Shown here one piece after another: positions 30,878 through 39,656 of a stretch of DNA of 39,656 nucleotides. Where the stretch lies: contig NW_013546423.1 of the NCBI RefSeq assembly GCF_000760515.2, forward strand, positions 1 to 39,656. The letters are read 5' to 3'. The notes below the pieces were generated by a model that saw only the letters and a program-made list of their open reading frames with translations, had not been told where the DNA came from and searched no databases. Position 1 is the first letter of the stretch, and the number at the start of each line of letters is the position of its first letter. Origin of the DNA: Mitosporidium daphniae. Taxonomy: Eukaryota; Microsporidia. The position numbers and the translations under genes were made by a program.

Positions 30878-32508
30878 CTATTTTGAGGACGCCATTTTTT
30901 GCTGGTACGTTTGTGAAGAAATAACGGATGCGCGGATTTGGCGGCCGCCAAACCATCTGCCTTGCAACGCAGCAACGGCCAATTGAGACGCTGCAAGGTC
31001 GGAATATTGAAGCAGAACTTCTCCTTGCGTATTTCCAAGCACGACGGGACGCCCAACGAGCGCTCCAAACTTTGAGCACTCATCGTGAATATCATCGGCA
31101 AGATCGGCTTTCCAGGTTGCCGAGCTGGATGATTCTGCAATCGGGTCGTAAAGGTTAGAAAGCAAGATGTAAAACACGGGGTTTTCTTTAAAGTAATTTT
31201 GCGTCAAATGAGTGGATGTCGAAAGGTCGGAATCCCGTGATAATCTCATCATCAATTCGGCACGCGCTTGAGGCGTCATCGAGAGAGCCACCGTGGCTTC
31301 CGAATCATCTGCCAACGCCCTCATTTGGGCATCGGAGGCGACGGTGATTTTGATCTAAGTAGGTAAGCGAGACATGTAAACATACAGCTTTACCGGCAAT
31401 CTCAACCCCATCTAGCTGCTCAATGGCCTTTTTGGCATCGACATGATCACGGAAAGAAACAACGGCAGCGCCCTTGGACCTTTTGGAGACCGGATCGACC
31501 AGCAAAGAAAGATTGTCTATTCGGCCATAGGCAGAAAATATTGGCGTCAACATATGCTCGTCCACATCTGGATGGATGGATGAGATAAACAGCCTCTTGA
31601 ACTGCGAGGCGGGGCCTTTTTTTTCTGCTCTCGAGGCAGCTGAAGATGCAGCAGGCTGATTCTGAGTGGGCGGTGGTAGAATTGTCCTTGCCGACTCGGA
31701 GGATGAGCGAGATGAACACATGGCTGCGGCCTCTTCGGCAAGCCTGTTTTTCTCTGTTTCCGTATTTGAAACCAAAATGGGGATACCTAATGTAAGAAGG
31801 CACAGCAAATACCCAATAATTTATGTCCTGAAAGCAGAATTGCCAAAGGAACCGAAGGCTCGTCTCTGAACTCGACGTACCCAAAGCTACATGCATTAGA
31901 AACCAACCTTCCGAGACGCAGAGCCAAAATGGAAGATTTTACTTACCCTTTGGATCGCCCAGTGATTCTATCCGACACAATTTTGACTTGGCGGACTTTT
32001 CCAACCTTACTGAAGAATTCACGGAGCTCGGTTTCGCGCAGACGCACAGCAAGTTGCTGCACAAATACAGTTCTTCGATCTCGTTCGCCTTCTGTAAGCT
32101 CGGGAGAGGGAGATCGAGCTCGTTTGCGAATGGCTCCGCTGGGGGGATCATCTCTTTTAGCGGTTTCTACTCGACAGCGTGAGCGAGATCTAGAACGTCT
32201 TCTTCTTCTAGAATATGGGTCAGAAGTCCTCTCCTTTGAAGCAGAAGGTCTTTCTCGTGAATAGTCTCTCTTTGACGATGAGGAGGTAGATGATGATGGC
32301 CTGGGAGACCTAAAATAGTCATCATCCTGATATCTACTTTTTCCTTTGGATGGAGAAGGAGAAGAGCTTCTGGTCGTGTCTCCAGATAGCTTTTGGTTCT
32401 AAAAATAATCAATCGCTTCCTTGTGCGTACCTTGTCATTTGATGACAGCTGCTTTTCCTGGAATGGAGCTTCTAGTAATGCATCAAGCTCATCAATATTC
32501 CAAGACAT
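30878..32508 (-). CDS. RBM39: Splicing factor RBM39/CAPER-alpha (CC1-like)
   Basis: U2AF65-related factor for 3' splice-site recognition. Five exons (32508-32431, 32398-31947, 31886-31813, 31786-31386, 31354-30878) give 493 residues. Order: short N-terminus, Arg/Ser region ([13 protein letters not shown]), RRM1 at about 135-215 ([46 protein letters not shown]), linker, RRM2 at about 260-335 ([28 protein letters not shown]) and a C-terminal UHM-type RRM ([45 protein letters not shown]). [17 protein letters not shown] is the RBM39 linker signature. The HKLLG/IP junction shows intron 31787-31812. Given about 80 introns nearby, an active spliceosome is expected. Confidence 0.94.
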
Positions 32509-32561
32509 GCTATTAAATTTAAAAAATTGGCCGTCTAAAATTTACAGTGCTATTTATTTCA

Positions 32562-32730
32562 ATGCAAACGAACACAAAGAGGCTGCACACGCCGCTTACA
32601 CGACAAGGCGACTTTGGGCACACATTTAGTTGCTAATGTTCGGGGGTTTTCAGATGCAGATTTATGGATTTCTAATGCAAATCAACGGTGCTCGATGGGT
32701 ATACCAATAGAAACTTGGCATGACCATTAG
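32562..32730 (+). CDS. Candidate small two-exon gene, 47 residues
   Basis: Proposed in the 247-bp gap between RBM39 and SNAPC4. Exon 1 32562-32628, a 25-nt intron (starts GTTGCTAATG, ends TTTTCAG, with CTAAT branch-like sequence), exon 2 32654-32730; the sum is a multiple of three. The product is MQTNTKRLHTPLTRQGDFG plus HTFNADLWISNANQRCSMGI and PIETWHDH. An AAAATTTA element sits about 20 bp before the ATG, as for real genes here. No homologue known to me; expression unproven. Confidence 0.35.
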
Positions 32731-32755
32731 GAATCATTGTGCTATACACGTGGCT

Positions 32756-35118
32756 CTAGTCTGAAGGCAACAGTCCAAGCAAATATGGCCAAACAAATAA
32801 GCATTCAAACCGTCGATACAAGTCGGTGTATTCTGCCGACATGACAAAGTTGTATGATTCACTGAAAGAGGACTCGGAGAGCTCTATACTGTTTGAAAGA
32901 TCAACTTCATTTTCGTTCGGAAATAATCTATAAAGAAGTCTAGATAATGCTTTAGTATTGTGGGGCTCAAGGGAAATAGGGAGAAGAGGTTCCATAATTT
33001 TGGGCTCGCGCGAACAGGCCTGCTTGGATGAGTCAATGTTGCTTGGCTTTAAGTCATCGACCAACAGCAGCGATTTGAGCTTTTTAAGCCGCCCTTTAGG
33101 CAACCGAGCCTGTTGTGCAAGAAGCTGCGAGTGTGCAAAATATAAATTGCTGCGTTGTGAAGAAACATCTGCCAAAGCAGCAGTAGAGGCAGCCGCATGA
33201 AGGTAGGTTTTTTGGGCCTCAAAAACTTCGTTCGTCTCTGCAGGCTCGTTTAGGGAAATGGTAGATGGAATAACAATGTCTTCTTTCTTTGATATTTGCC
33301 TCCATCGTCTTGAGCACTATGGTAATTATTATGGCACGGCATGGATTGATACCTGATTGTCGGTCCTATTAGGCAAATGGGATGCAACCAATGACCATTT
33401 CCCAAGCCCGAACATCATCACCAAATCCTTTAGCCTGGATGTTTCCTACAAATAAGAGGCTCAAAAAGGCTTACTTCAGCAGACCATTTGCCCAAGTTTA
33501 AAGAGGGATCCAGAATATTTGACCATCTTTCACGACATTGCACATCTGTTCGCCCTGGAACCATTTGCTGCACTTGGGACCATTTTGCAACGCCGTAAAT
33601 TCGAACCGCTTTCCGCAAGCACTCGTCTTCTGCTGGGGTCCACTTTCCTCGATGTATTTTTGGATCGAGACTTTTGAGCCAGCGATGCAGGCATTGTTGG
33701 CCTGAGCGCCCCTCGAGACATCCCGAGACGGCTTGCCAATTTTTGGTGCCAAAATACTGAACGGCTTTTTTTAATAGCATATCTTCATGTGGAGTCCAGC
33801 GTCTATTGTTAGCAGTCAATTCAAATATCCTTACTCTCTTAAATGAGAATTGTTTATGAATCTTTGATACTGAATGAAGCAGCATATTTCCGTCCTGTGG
33901 TTTCCATGCTTCTCTGCAATGATTTGCCATCGGTGTTTTCCGAGAACATCTTTCAAAGAATTTGCATCAACCAACATAAGGCTATTGGCATGGGTGTGAA
34001 CGGGCTCGGCCGTTGGCGCTTCCTTAATCGAAAGTATGGTTTCCGACAGACGATCTAGCTCGTCTTTATTCCAAGGGCGGTTATTTATAAGCGGGTGATC
34101 GTGGAAAATCCATTGGATAAGGCATTCTTCAGGGGATTTTACATTCATCAAACACTCGGAGATTTTAATCCAGTCCAGCCCGTGGGTATTTATCTTTAGA
34201 TTCTTTTCCGGCAAAAGTTGGATGCTGTTGATGATTTCACGGAATGAAGAAAACGCCCTATGGTTTGGGCTAGGCGAGAGTCGACGCTGCATATCCGCGC
34301 CGGAGACATCATTGCAATCAAAGTTTGACGATGCCCCATCGAACTCCAATTGTCGAAACTCGGTTTTGAATCTATGATGAAAGCAGTGTCTTACCGCTCA
34401 TAAATGGTATCCAAAAGTAATTGTTGGTTTTGCGTTTGAATGGCCCGCGACAGGGCAACTCTTTGCAAAGGGGTCCACCGCATCGCTTTGACGTGCCGTG
34501 GATACAGCGAATACAGATGATTCATCAACAATATGTCGTCGAAGCAATTTGACAGAGTCGGGCACTCGCCACCATAATCCTGAAAATATCTACCGCGCGA
34601 GCAGAGCGGCAAAGCCTGCATGGCCGACTGAGTGTGCCCGCTTTGTTTTGACGCCGATGAATACCTCCTGATTGCTCGACTGTGTCTCTTCATAAACAAT
34701 GAGGATAAATGATTCTAAGGTTAAAAAGAATGGCTACCTGATGTTCAGAGATCTTTTTGAGGTTTTGTTGGATGTTGGAAAAAATTATCAAAAGCCGCTC
34801 TTGCATCGATTTGTTGATGGAGTATAGTTTGAGGAGAAGATTATGATATTCATCCTCACTGTCAACACTTGGCTGATATTCATGGAAGGAAAAATCCAGA
34901 TTTTTGATGCTGTCGTATGTGTGGGGATAGTCAAATTCCCTAAAAGAGGGTACAATGGTTTTGAGAATGGAAATGAACTTTTCTTCCGTGTCTGTGCCGA
35001 AGGGATCAAAATCGGTTTCTACCGCATCTGTGGGGACCATTTCAACAGGAGAGATGCTGGAAGACCGATCCCCGCAATCGGCTGCGTCGATAACTCCGTC
35101 AGACTCCCACATCGACAT
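32756..35118 (-). CDS. SNAPC4/SNAP190-like multi-repeat Myb protein
   Basis: Largest-subunit type of the snRNA-activating complex, which binds the proximal sequence element of snRNA genes for RNA polymerase II and III. Six exons (35118-34738, 34714-34395, 34371-33835, 33802-33475, 33445-33353, 33316-32756) give 739 residues. An acidic head and helical region with FMKRHSRAIRR precede a partial repeat (DWIKISECLM, SPEECLIQWIFHDHPLINNR), then Myb repeats: PWNKDELDRL..RWQIIAEKHG, RWTPHEDMLLKKAVQYFGTK, GKWTPAEDECLRKAVRIYGV and GKWSAEETSRLKDLVMMFGL..LPNRTDNQC. The half-plus-four layout and HPxINxRPW are SNAPC4 traits. The start at 35118 is preferred over the in-frame extension because an AAATTTAATTTAAG element lies just upstream and the extension is antisense to the MBL gene. 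Confidence 0.8.
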
Positions 35119-35206
35119 ACGTGGGGGGAGGTTGGCTTGGCTTAAATTAAATTTGGTGCAATTTAATAAATAAACCTCGGATAAATCTTGGCCAAGTGAC
35201 TCGATT
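35119..35206. promoter_or_regulatory. Divergent promoter, SNAPC4-like and MBL genes
   Basis: 88 bp with TTAAATTAAATTTGG (about 35142-35156) and CAATTTAATAAATAAA (about 35159-35174), then a 17-bp sequence (35174-35190) that recurs exactly inside exon 2 of the MBL gene. Confidence 0.45.
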
Positions 35207-36375
35207 ATGACACATGCTTCGTCTAAAATTGAGCTCTTGAGAATATATTTCAAAGGAAACAACACACTTCGACACATAAAGCAACTATTGTTTGTTGGAA
35301 CCGGTAATTTTACGAAAGCTTCCCACCAACCAATAGGTGCCTCTTGTTCGGTTCCCGATCTCACATGCTTGATGGAGGGCATGACCTCGGATAAATCTTG
35401 CTCCGTATGTACAGATGCCATTGTCCCGTTTTCAAAGAACCGAAGGAAGAACACCAGTGTAATGCTTAGGTATGCAAACCTGCTCATAAAATAGATATTC
35501 AATGGACATTGCAGACCCCCATGCAGCACTAAGAAACATACTGATTGACTGTGGCAAGGTAGGTTGCATGCACATTCTAAAATCTTGACCTTTTACGATT
35601 CCACGTGCAACACAATCATCCCGGCCTTTGCCGAGCTAAAGCTATTGTGTCCCAAGGACTTTGCTCTTTCCGCCATAATTTTAAGCCACGCACATGCAGA
35701 TGCGTTTTATGGGCTGGACGACTTGAGGCATTGGACGTCTAAATCACGGATCCAATCGCACATCGACATTTATGTGGATTCGGTATCCTTTCCCGCCATC
35801 CAGTCCGTCTTTCCGTACCTTGTCGATACGTCATTTGCAACGGGCGGAGGGTCTGTCTCGCAAACAAAGTTCCACGTTTTTGAGCCCTCGCTGCAAACCG
35901 TGCTCAAGTTTCCCACAAAAGATCAAGACAGCCCGTTCTCTATCCATACCATTCCAGGTATGCAGTTATTCCGATATTTTTAGTCCAGCACGGGGTTTAT
36001 TCTGAGCCCGATAAGCTCAATAGGCCATTCATGTCTTTGGGATTTTATTTTGACACCATTGCTTACATTTCAGACGTGAGCGAGTTTCCAACAGAGTCGA
36101 TGGACTTTCTAAAGTCCAAAAAGGTCTCGTTGTTGATAATTGACTCTCTGTATCCATTTGGGTCGTATTCAAGCCATTTTTGCTTTGATCAGGTTTTGGA
36201 TTTGGCAAGCATCCTGCGTCCCGAAATCGTTTATATTGTCGGCACTACGCACACATGGGACTACCGGTTGTCGAAAGATTTTTTTGCCAACCACCCCCGG
36301 ATTTTGGCATCTCCAATCTTGTCCAAAATAAGCTTCCATATGGCGTTTGACGGGCTGATTTTGGAGTTTGCGTAA
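35207..36375 (+). CDS. Metallo-beta-lactamase-fold hydrolase
   Basis: Predicted metal-dependent hydrolase or phosphodiesterase of the PhnP/tRNase Z-like MBL group conserved in fungi; substrate unknown. Five exons (35207-35303, 35337-35469, 35495-35558, 35588-35957, 35984-36375) give 351 residues. Conserved blocks: LLFVGTGASCSVPDLTCL, KSCSVCTDA, SKNRRKNTSVMLR, RNILIDCGKTF, LSHAHADAFYGLDDLR (the HxHxDA metal motif), PVQHGVYSE, YISDVSEFP, SSHFCFDQVLDLA and VGTTHTWDYR. The third intron (35559-35587) would end TTG rather than AG; every other boundary is canonical and the protein reads through perfectly. Its stop is 5 bp from the TFIIF beta stop. Confidence 0.82.
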
Positions 36376-36380
36376 TAAAT
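36376..36380. terminator. Near-abutting convergent stops
   Basis: The MBL and TFIIF beta stop codons are 5 bp apart. AATAAA begins within the MBL stop codon, so each mRNA must run into the other gene's coding sequence. Confidence 0.5.
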
Positions 36381-37433
36381 TTAATAGGGAGTAACATCTT
36401 CCATCTCAATGTCATCGGGATCCGTGTCCTCGTCTTCTTCTCCCTCGTCGTCGTAGTCTTCGTCGGCCATTTCGTGCTCTGGATGGCCCGTTGCCGCGCC
36501 AGTGCTTTCGGAAGCAATGGGCCGTGAAATCGATGGCGCAATTGCCGTGGCAGCTCCCGATCTGTTTGCATTCAAATATTCTGCCTTCAATTGATAGCAA
36601 CCCTTAAAGTCGCCGCGTTTATTGAGGTCGCATATTTCGGCAAGCACTTCTTTCAAGTAATTCTATTGGAGAGGTAATGCATGCAAATTCAAACTGATGG
36701 CTGCTTGGTGTACTCTAAAATGTCTTTGAAATTCCAGTATTTGAATTTTTCAAACGCTGTAAATAAAAAGTCCAGCAGGGCTTCTTTGGGCAGCCTTTCC
36801 CTTCGAAGCTCAACAGGGATTTTTCGCCGTCCCTACAAAGAAATAACAAGGCTACAAACGTACACCGGTGAGCACAACGGATTGGGGCAAAGGCCTCATA
36901 AAAGATGCACCAACGCCCTCTTTTATGGAGTCTATCAGCTGAAGGGTGCGTTTTGGCTTGTTAAAGTGCAGGTTTCGAGCCTTGATGACATCTCTGTATG
37001 CTTGATTAACACTTGAGGGCCGAAGATGACATTCATGCTCGATTTTGCCCTCAATTGCAATGGCACCTTGGAAATTAAGTCCACTTTGTTACTGTTTTGT
37101 TCTTCCGAGAAAATATTATTGGCCTTTGATTGCTTTAGAAACACCATATCATATTCTTGAGGCAGGTGTGCCGTGTGAGAATTGCTTGAAAGGTGAAACG
37201 TAACCTATGCGTTAGCCAGCTGGTATCGCAAAGGTACCCTGGTAGGAGACCCGGAAGTCTGCTCGTATATTCTGACGGAGCCAAGCTCGACATCATCTGT
37301 CTGCTGTGCGCTCCAATGTGTATAGAGAAAGTCGGGCAACTATTGGAATGAACATGGAGCATTTTCAAACTTTAACCAGCCATATCCTCCTCTCCGCATG
37401 GCTGACATCGATTTCTTGGTTCAAGTCGTCCAT
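36381..37433 (-). CDS. TFG2: Transcription factor IIF beta subunit (RAP30/Tfg2)
   Basis: General RNA polymerase II initiation factor. Six exons (37433-37371, 37339-37238, 37204-37093, 37066-36864, 36832-36695, 36662-36381) give 299 residues. N-terminal dimerisation region: RRIWLVKLPDFLYTHW, ELGSVRIYEQ, LPQEYDMVFL, IEGKIEHECHLRP, YRDVIKAR. Winged helix: GRRKIPVELRRERLPKEALL, FTAFEKFKYWNFKDILEYTK, YLKEVLAEICDLNKRGDFKG then CYQLKAEY. An acidic tail rich in Asp/Glu ends the protein. Length is close to human RAP30. Introns are 31, 33, 26, 31 and 32 nt. It shares a 53-bp divergent promoter with the BRWD-like gene. Confidence 0.95.
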
Positions 37434-37486
37434 TAAATTAAAATTTTGCTGCATTTTTGGTATTTAAAATTTATAGAGACAACCAA
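37434..37486. promoter_or_regulatory. 53-bp divergent promoter, TFG2 and BRWD-like gene
   Basis: Holds one element per direction: TTAAATTAAAATTTTG (37434-37448) and TATTTAAAATTTATAG (37461-37475), each 1-25 bp from the start codon it faces. Confidence 0.5.
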
Positions 37487-39656
37487 ATGGAAACTCAAAA
37501 TGGAATTCCAAAAAATCATGTCAATATTGCCAACTTGGATGATAGGGTAAAAACGGCATCTGCTCAAGATGCGAATTCGATTAAAGGAGAGCTCGAGTTT
37601 CTCATCTACAAATACACGAAAGCTTTTGGTTCAAATTCGCATTCAGAAAATGATGGGCATGCAACCGGGTGTGGCAAGTCGTTTTATGCAGGATTGACTT
37701 GGAAAGGATGTGCAAGAATAGCCAGCCTGGAGGACATGGTATGAATGGTGTTGATCCAAGTTTCTCACTAGAAATTGAAATATGCCAATATCCCCGATGA
37801 TTATCTTCTCAGAATGGTTGCCTTTTGGACGAAGAGGCTATTGCACTTTCCCATCCAGCCAGAAGATGGCCAAAAGTGCACAAAAAGACGAAAAAAATTT
37901 CTCGAATTTGCGCAGACGCCATCTCTGGTCGACCCCAATGCCAGCAATTACGAATTACTTTCCCCTTCTTGTGCCCCCAATTTGCAATCCTCTGATGCAT
38001 GTGATGCACCGAGAAGCAATAACTCATCCCTAAGTAAGATATATGATTCCGATCTTTATTAGATTTCCTCAACTTGTACAGACAAATCGACAGCCGTGAT
38101 GTGGAAAGTGTTCAAATTAATGAGGCAATATACAAACGATGCAAATTCCACGAATTAAAAACGGTTCAGGGGCATTGCCAGCCCATTTACTGCCTATCTT
38201 TTGATCGGAACGAGAACGTCTTTGTCACTGTATTAATTTTTCGGCCATTTTATTTTTTATTTAGGGTTCTGACGATGGTTTGATTAAACTTTGGTGTTTG
38301 AAGACATCAATTTTATTGCAATCTTTGAGGGGCCATTCAGTACATTCCAATTCTAACCCTAAATTTTAGAATTGCATTTCCGACATTTCAATTTGCAGCC
38401 GAAATGTGCTTTTAGCCTCTGCTTCGCTAGATGGCACCATTAAAATCTGGAAGCTCCACGATGGGACTATTTTGCGGACGCTATTGAACGTACGCCCTTT
38501 CATTTGAGTTCTAGAATTCCGAAGTGTCCACAATTGAATTTCATCCGCTGTTTTACGAGGGATATCCGTTTCTTCTTTCTTCTGGAAACGATGGCATTTG
38601 TAAGATTTGGAACTTGACCCTCTGTGGTGATGGTTACAATATTTCCTCTGTGAAGGTGATGCCCTTTTATTGTAAGACTATCATGTGAGACCAAATCAAA
38701 TGTGCCGCCTTCTCGCTTGGAGGCGCTCGATTTATCGTTGGAGGGACTGACGGCCTTCTTCGCGTATACAAGGTCCCAAGTTCTGAGCACGAAGGCTTCA
38801 TATATATTGTCGACGACGAAAGCGAATATGGCCATTTGTCTTCGAGCTTGGAAGTTGACTCTGACGGCCAACAGGTGGCCACCTCTGCCAGCAGAGGTAG
38901 TAGAGAATCAAAGTCGATATCTCCGGTTTCGCTTGTTTCGCGACCTCAAATGGAAAAAAATAGCCTTGACCACATATTGGTGGCATTTGATGACCATCTT
39001 GGCTACATCACGTCCATTGCTTGCGGCTCGGACGGCCCGATTTTGAGCGGGTTTGTTTTTACAAAATAACTGTCGTCTCCTAGATCATGGGACGGTACGG
39101 CTCGCATTAGGTCGTTCAATTTTGACACCAAATGCTGGGACACATTGACTCGTAAGTTTTTGTCGCTTCCCTGTAGTATCGGTTGATGGCCATTTAGACA
39201 AATCGCACGAAAATATCCACTTGAAAGTAACCAATGTGTTTTGGACGGTCAATGACAATTTCATTTTGACGGCATCAACGGACAATATCATTAGGGTTTG
39301 GGTTGGCCTTAACTTTAGATATGGAACCCATTTGAGGGCTCGATCATCAATACATTTAGCAGGCATTCGGATGAAATTTACATCTTAACGGGGCACCCAT
39401 ATGCCGAAAACATTATACTGTCTGCGTGCATTGGGGGAAAGGCCTTTCTTTGGGACGTCTCAACAGGGAACGTCATTTTTGGTACCCCACCATTTGTTGA
39501 TTTCATTTAGAATACGAGTACGATGGCCGCCGATTTTTAGATGGCCATTTTTCGCCATCTGGATCGTTTTTTTCGCTTACAGACGATCTGGGCGCCTGTA
39601 CGCTTTTTGGACTGGAGAAAGACATTCTCAATTCATACAGCATGTCTCCCGTGGAG
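37487..39656 (+). CDS. BRWD/PHIP-like WD40 protein, N-terminal part (runs off the window)
   Basis: Chromatin-associated WD-repeat protein; full-length relatives carry C-terminal bromodomains, which would lie beyond the edge. At least 11 exons (introns 37739-37771, 38034-38062, 38230-38264, 38340-38369, 38490-38514, 38633-38689, 39051-39083, 39152-39176, 39296-39318, 39482-39510). The head is poorly conserved. WD repeats begin at HELKTVQGHCQPIYCLSFDR, then GSDDGLIKLW, LRGHS..ISDISICSRNVLL, ASLDGTIKIWKL, KCAAFSLGGARFIVGGTDGL, SGSWDGTARIRSF, NDNFILTASTDNIIRVW-like, HSDEIYILTGHPYAENIIL and GHFSPSGSFFSLTDDLGACT, matching the BRWD/PHIP repeat order. The donor of intron 38633-38689 is uncertain. Whether bromodomains follow cannot be seen. 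Confidence 0.72.

Noticed and set aside
35119-35529. In-frame 5' extension of the SNAPC4 ORF with a signal-like hydrophobic start
   Set aside because: It is antisense to MBL exons 1-3, which carry GTGASCSVPDLTCL and CSVCTDA; the SNAPC4 start at 35118 has its own AT element.

Overview
The window is a gene-dense stretch of a small eukaryotic nuclear genome. It carries 23 confident protein-coding genes, on both strands, mostly 10 to 120 bp apart. About 80 introns can be placed by reading-frame continuity. Most are only 23-39 nt long, begin GT(A) and end AG, and often carry a CTAAT/CTGAT/CTAAC-like branch sequence. The mix of compact spacing, tiny introns, fungal-type machinery (Spc110/pericentrin-like PACT protein, GCP3, Grc3, TFIIF beta, Nup98) and a nuclear gene for a mitochondrial ribosomal protein (bL9m) fits an early-diverging microsporidian or rozellid such as Mitosporidium or a relative. 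That placement is inference from gene content; I could run no search. No rRNA, tRNA, CRISPR, transposon or viral remnant was recognised.

Layout. 1-1033: no assignable gene, only lysine-rich open stretches with stops. 1034-3106 (-): Fray/OSR1-like STE20 kinase. It is separated from a secreted carboxylesterase (3215-5390, +, 13 introns) by an array of 11-bp repeats. 5435-5762 (+): bL9m. 5787-6412 (-): cytosolic ribosomal protein L23 (uL14). 6466-8146 (-): Grc3/NOL9 polynucleotide kinase. 8188-9240 (+): Spn1/Iws1. 9324-13263 (+): PACT-domain spindle-pole scaffold. 13382-16738 (-): Nup98. 16861-18580 (+): VPS9-domain Rab5 GEF. 18594-21234 (+): HMT1/ABCB6-type ABC transporter. 21262-21652 (+): Fyv7/TAP26-like factor. 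21712-22263 (-): cyclophilin. 22336-24318 (+): unidentified 660-residue protein. 24355-25943 (-): Pescadillo. 26203-29046 (-): gamma-tubulin complex protein GCP3. 29209-29574 (-): 121-residue unknown. 29644-30739 (+): SANT/AT-hook protein resembling ZZZ3. 30878-32508 (-): RBM39/CAPER-alpha splicing factor. 32756-35118 (-): SNAPC4-like Myb protein. 35207-36375 (+): MBL-fold hydrolase. 36381-37433 (-): TFIIF beta. 37487 to the right edge (+): N-terminal part of a BRWD/PHIP-like WD40 protein.

Functional themes are ribosome making (uL14, Grc3, Pescadillo, Fyv7-like, bL9m), transcription and RNA processing (TFIIF beta, Spn1, SNAPC4, RBM39, BRWD, ZZZ3-like) and microtubule nucleation (PACT scaffold plus GCP3). 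There is no operon logic. Neighbours share intergenic promoters or 3' ends, and most starts have an AAATTT-type AT element a few tens of bases upstream. Two extra small two-exon genes (25991-26193 and 32562-32730) are proposed because they fill otherwise oversized gaps and splice cleanly.

Most multi-exon models were checked by summing exon lengths: each gives a multiple of three without internal stops. Exact splice sites remain predictions.
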